From assembly GCA_016764415.1 (NCBI GenBank), contig JAESRY010000119.1:1586-7093 (forward strand): DNA of 5,508 nt, read 5' to 3'. The notes under the pieces were generated by a model. The model did no database searches, was not told the DNA's origin, and saw nothing but the letters and a program-made list of their open reading frames with translations. This document shows positions 4,898 to 5,508 of the stretch, one piece after another (position 1 is the stretch's first letter; each line of letters starts with the position of its first letter). Made by a program: the position numbers and the translations under genes. This DNA comes from Cycloclasticus sp. (GTDB lineage: Bacteria > Pseudomonadota > Gammaproteobacteria > Methylococcales > Cycloclasticaceae).

Positions 4898-5508
4898 ATG
4901 TTAAATCCCGACAAAAAACGTGTTCAGCGAGCCCTAATCGTCGCTGTGCAATTAGACAACGTTAGCGATATTCAATTCGAATCGTCGTTAGCTGAATTAG
5001 CTGATCTTGCAAAAACCTTAGGCTTAGAAGTGGTCGGTCAATTCACCCAAAAACGCTCGGCTTTTGATTCCATGGCGTATATAGGGGTTGGCAAACGCGA
5101 GGAGATAAAGCAGTTTTTAGAATCTCAAAAAGCTGACACAGATACCTTATCAAAAACCAACCTACCGACTGCTGACGAGCCTATTGAATTTATTCTAGTT
5201 GACCATGAAGTTTCACCCTCTCAGGCGCTTAACTTAGAAAATGAAGTCGGCTGCGAAGTGATGGATCGGACGGTGGTTATCCTTGAGATTTTTCATCGTA
5301 ATGCCAGTTCTCACGCCTCGCGCGTGCAAGTTGAAATTGCGCGGCTAAGCTATATGGCGCCGCGCCTACGAGAAGCGGCAAAGCGAGATGGTCCACCGGG
5401 TAGGCAGCGCAGCGGTACGGGTGGGCGTGGCACAGGACAATCGCGCGCCCAAGTGGATAGCCAAAAGGTTCGCGACCGTATTGCCGAACTGCAAAAGGAA
5501 ATTGATGC
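4898..5508 (+). CDS. HflX-like ribosome-associated GTPase, N-terminal part
   Basis: The frame is open from ATG 4898 to the right edge, giving 203 residues; the G domain with its nucleotide-binding motifs lies beyond the window. HflX proteins bind the 50S subunit and can split stalled ribosomes. The visible part has the HflX N-terminal domain: ALIVAVQL (12-19), LADLAKTLGLEVVGQ (34-48), YIGVGKREEIKQF (61-73), VDHEVSPSQALNLE (101-114), VMDRTVVILEIF (121-132), VQVEIARLSYMAPRLR (143-158) and the start of a coiled linker (VRDRIAELQKEI, 191-202). Compared with E. coli HflX it has about 15 extra residues near 76-95. In place of the usual G-P-G-E-T-Q-L-E linker it has GRGTGQSRAQ (176-185). There is no hfq upstream and the flank is a toxin-antitoxin pair, so a divergent paralogue is more likely than the housekeeping copy. 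No strong Shine-Dalgarno precedes the start. Confidence 0.85.
   Translation, partial: MLNPDKKRVQRALIVAVQLDNVSDIQFESSLAELADLAKTLGLEVVGQFTQKRSAFDSMAYIGVGKREEIKQFLESQKADTDTLSKTNLPTADEPIEFILVDHEVSPSQALNLENEVGCEVMDRTVVILEIFHRNASSHASRVQVEIARLSYMAPRLREAAKRDGPPGRQRSGTGGRGTGQSRAQVDSQKVRDRIAELQKEID

Overview
The window is compact bacterial DNA of moderate to low GC, most likely from a marine-type gammaproteobacterium. This assignment is an inference from the AT-rich spacers, the arsR-arsC-ACR3 operon order, the style of the HflX-like protein and a short dispersed motif like those near REP-associated transposases in that group. No rRNA, tRNA, CRISPR array, intact insertion sequence or phage gene was seen.

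Layout, left to right. (1) The 3' part of an APC-superfamily amino acid permease on the + strand, cut by the left edge. (2) A 104-bp convergent spacer. (3) A tight arsenic-resistance operon on the - strand: arsR (repressor), arsC (low-molecular-weight-phosphatase-type arsenate reductase) and an ACR3-type arsenite efflux gene. A promoter with TTGACA and TATGAT elements sits on a perfect 32-bp palindrome, the probable ArsR operator. (4) A divergent spacer, then a + strand gene for a four-helix DUF4383-like membrane protein with a good Shine-Dalgarno and a strong intrinsic terminator. (5) A - strand type II toxin-antitoxin pair: Phd/YefM-like antitoxin and RelE-like toxin, with an 11-bp overlap. 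(6) A 315-bp spacer with an imperfect inverted repeat and the second copy of the dispersed motif. (7) The 5' part of a divergent HflX-like GTPase on the + strand, cut by the right edge before its G domain.

How the genes work together. The ars operon is a complete minimal detoxification unit: ArsR senses As(III), ArsC reduces arsenate to arsenite, and the ACR3 carrier exports arsenite. The 2-bp gap and the TAATG overlap imply translational coupling. The toxin and antitoxin form a self-contained, probably autoregulated module. The permease, the DUF4383-like gene and the HflX-like gene have no clear functional link to these units.

Nothing here is demonstrably a new system. The best leads are the operator-promoter architecture, an arsenate reductase lacking the usual Asp before its Asp-Pro-type proline, an HflX-like protein with a non-canonical linker and no hfq neighbour, a repeated 14-base motif upstream of two + strand genes, and an unexplained inverted repeat.
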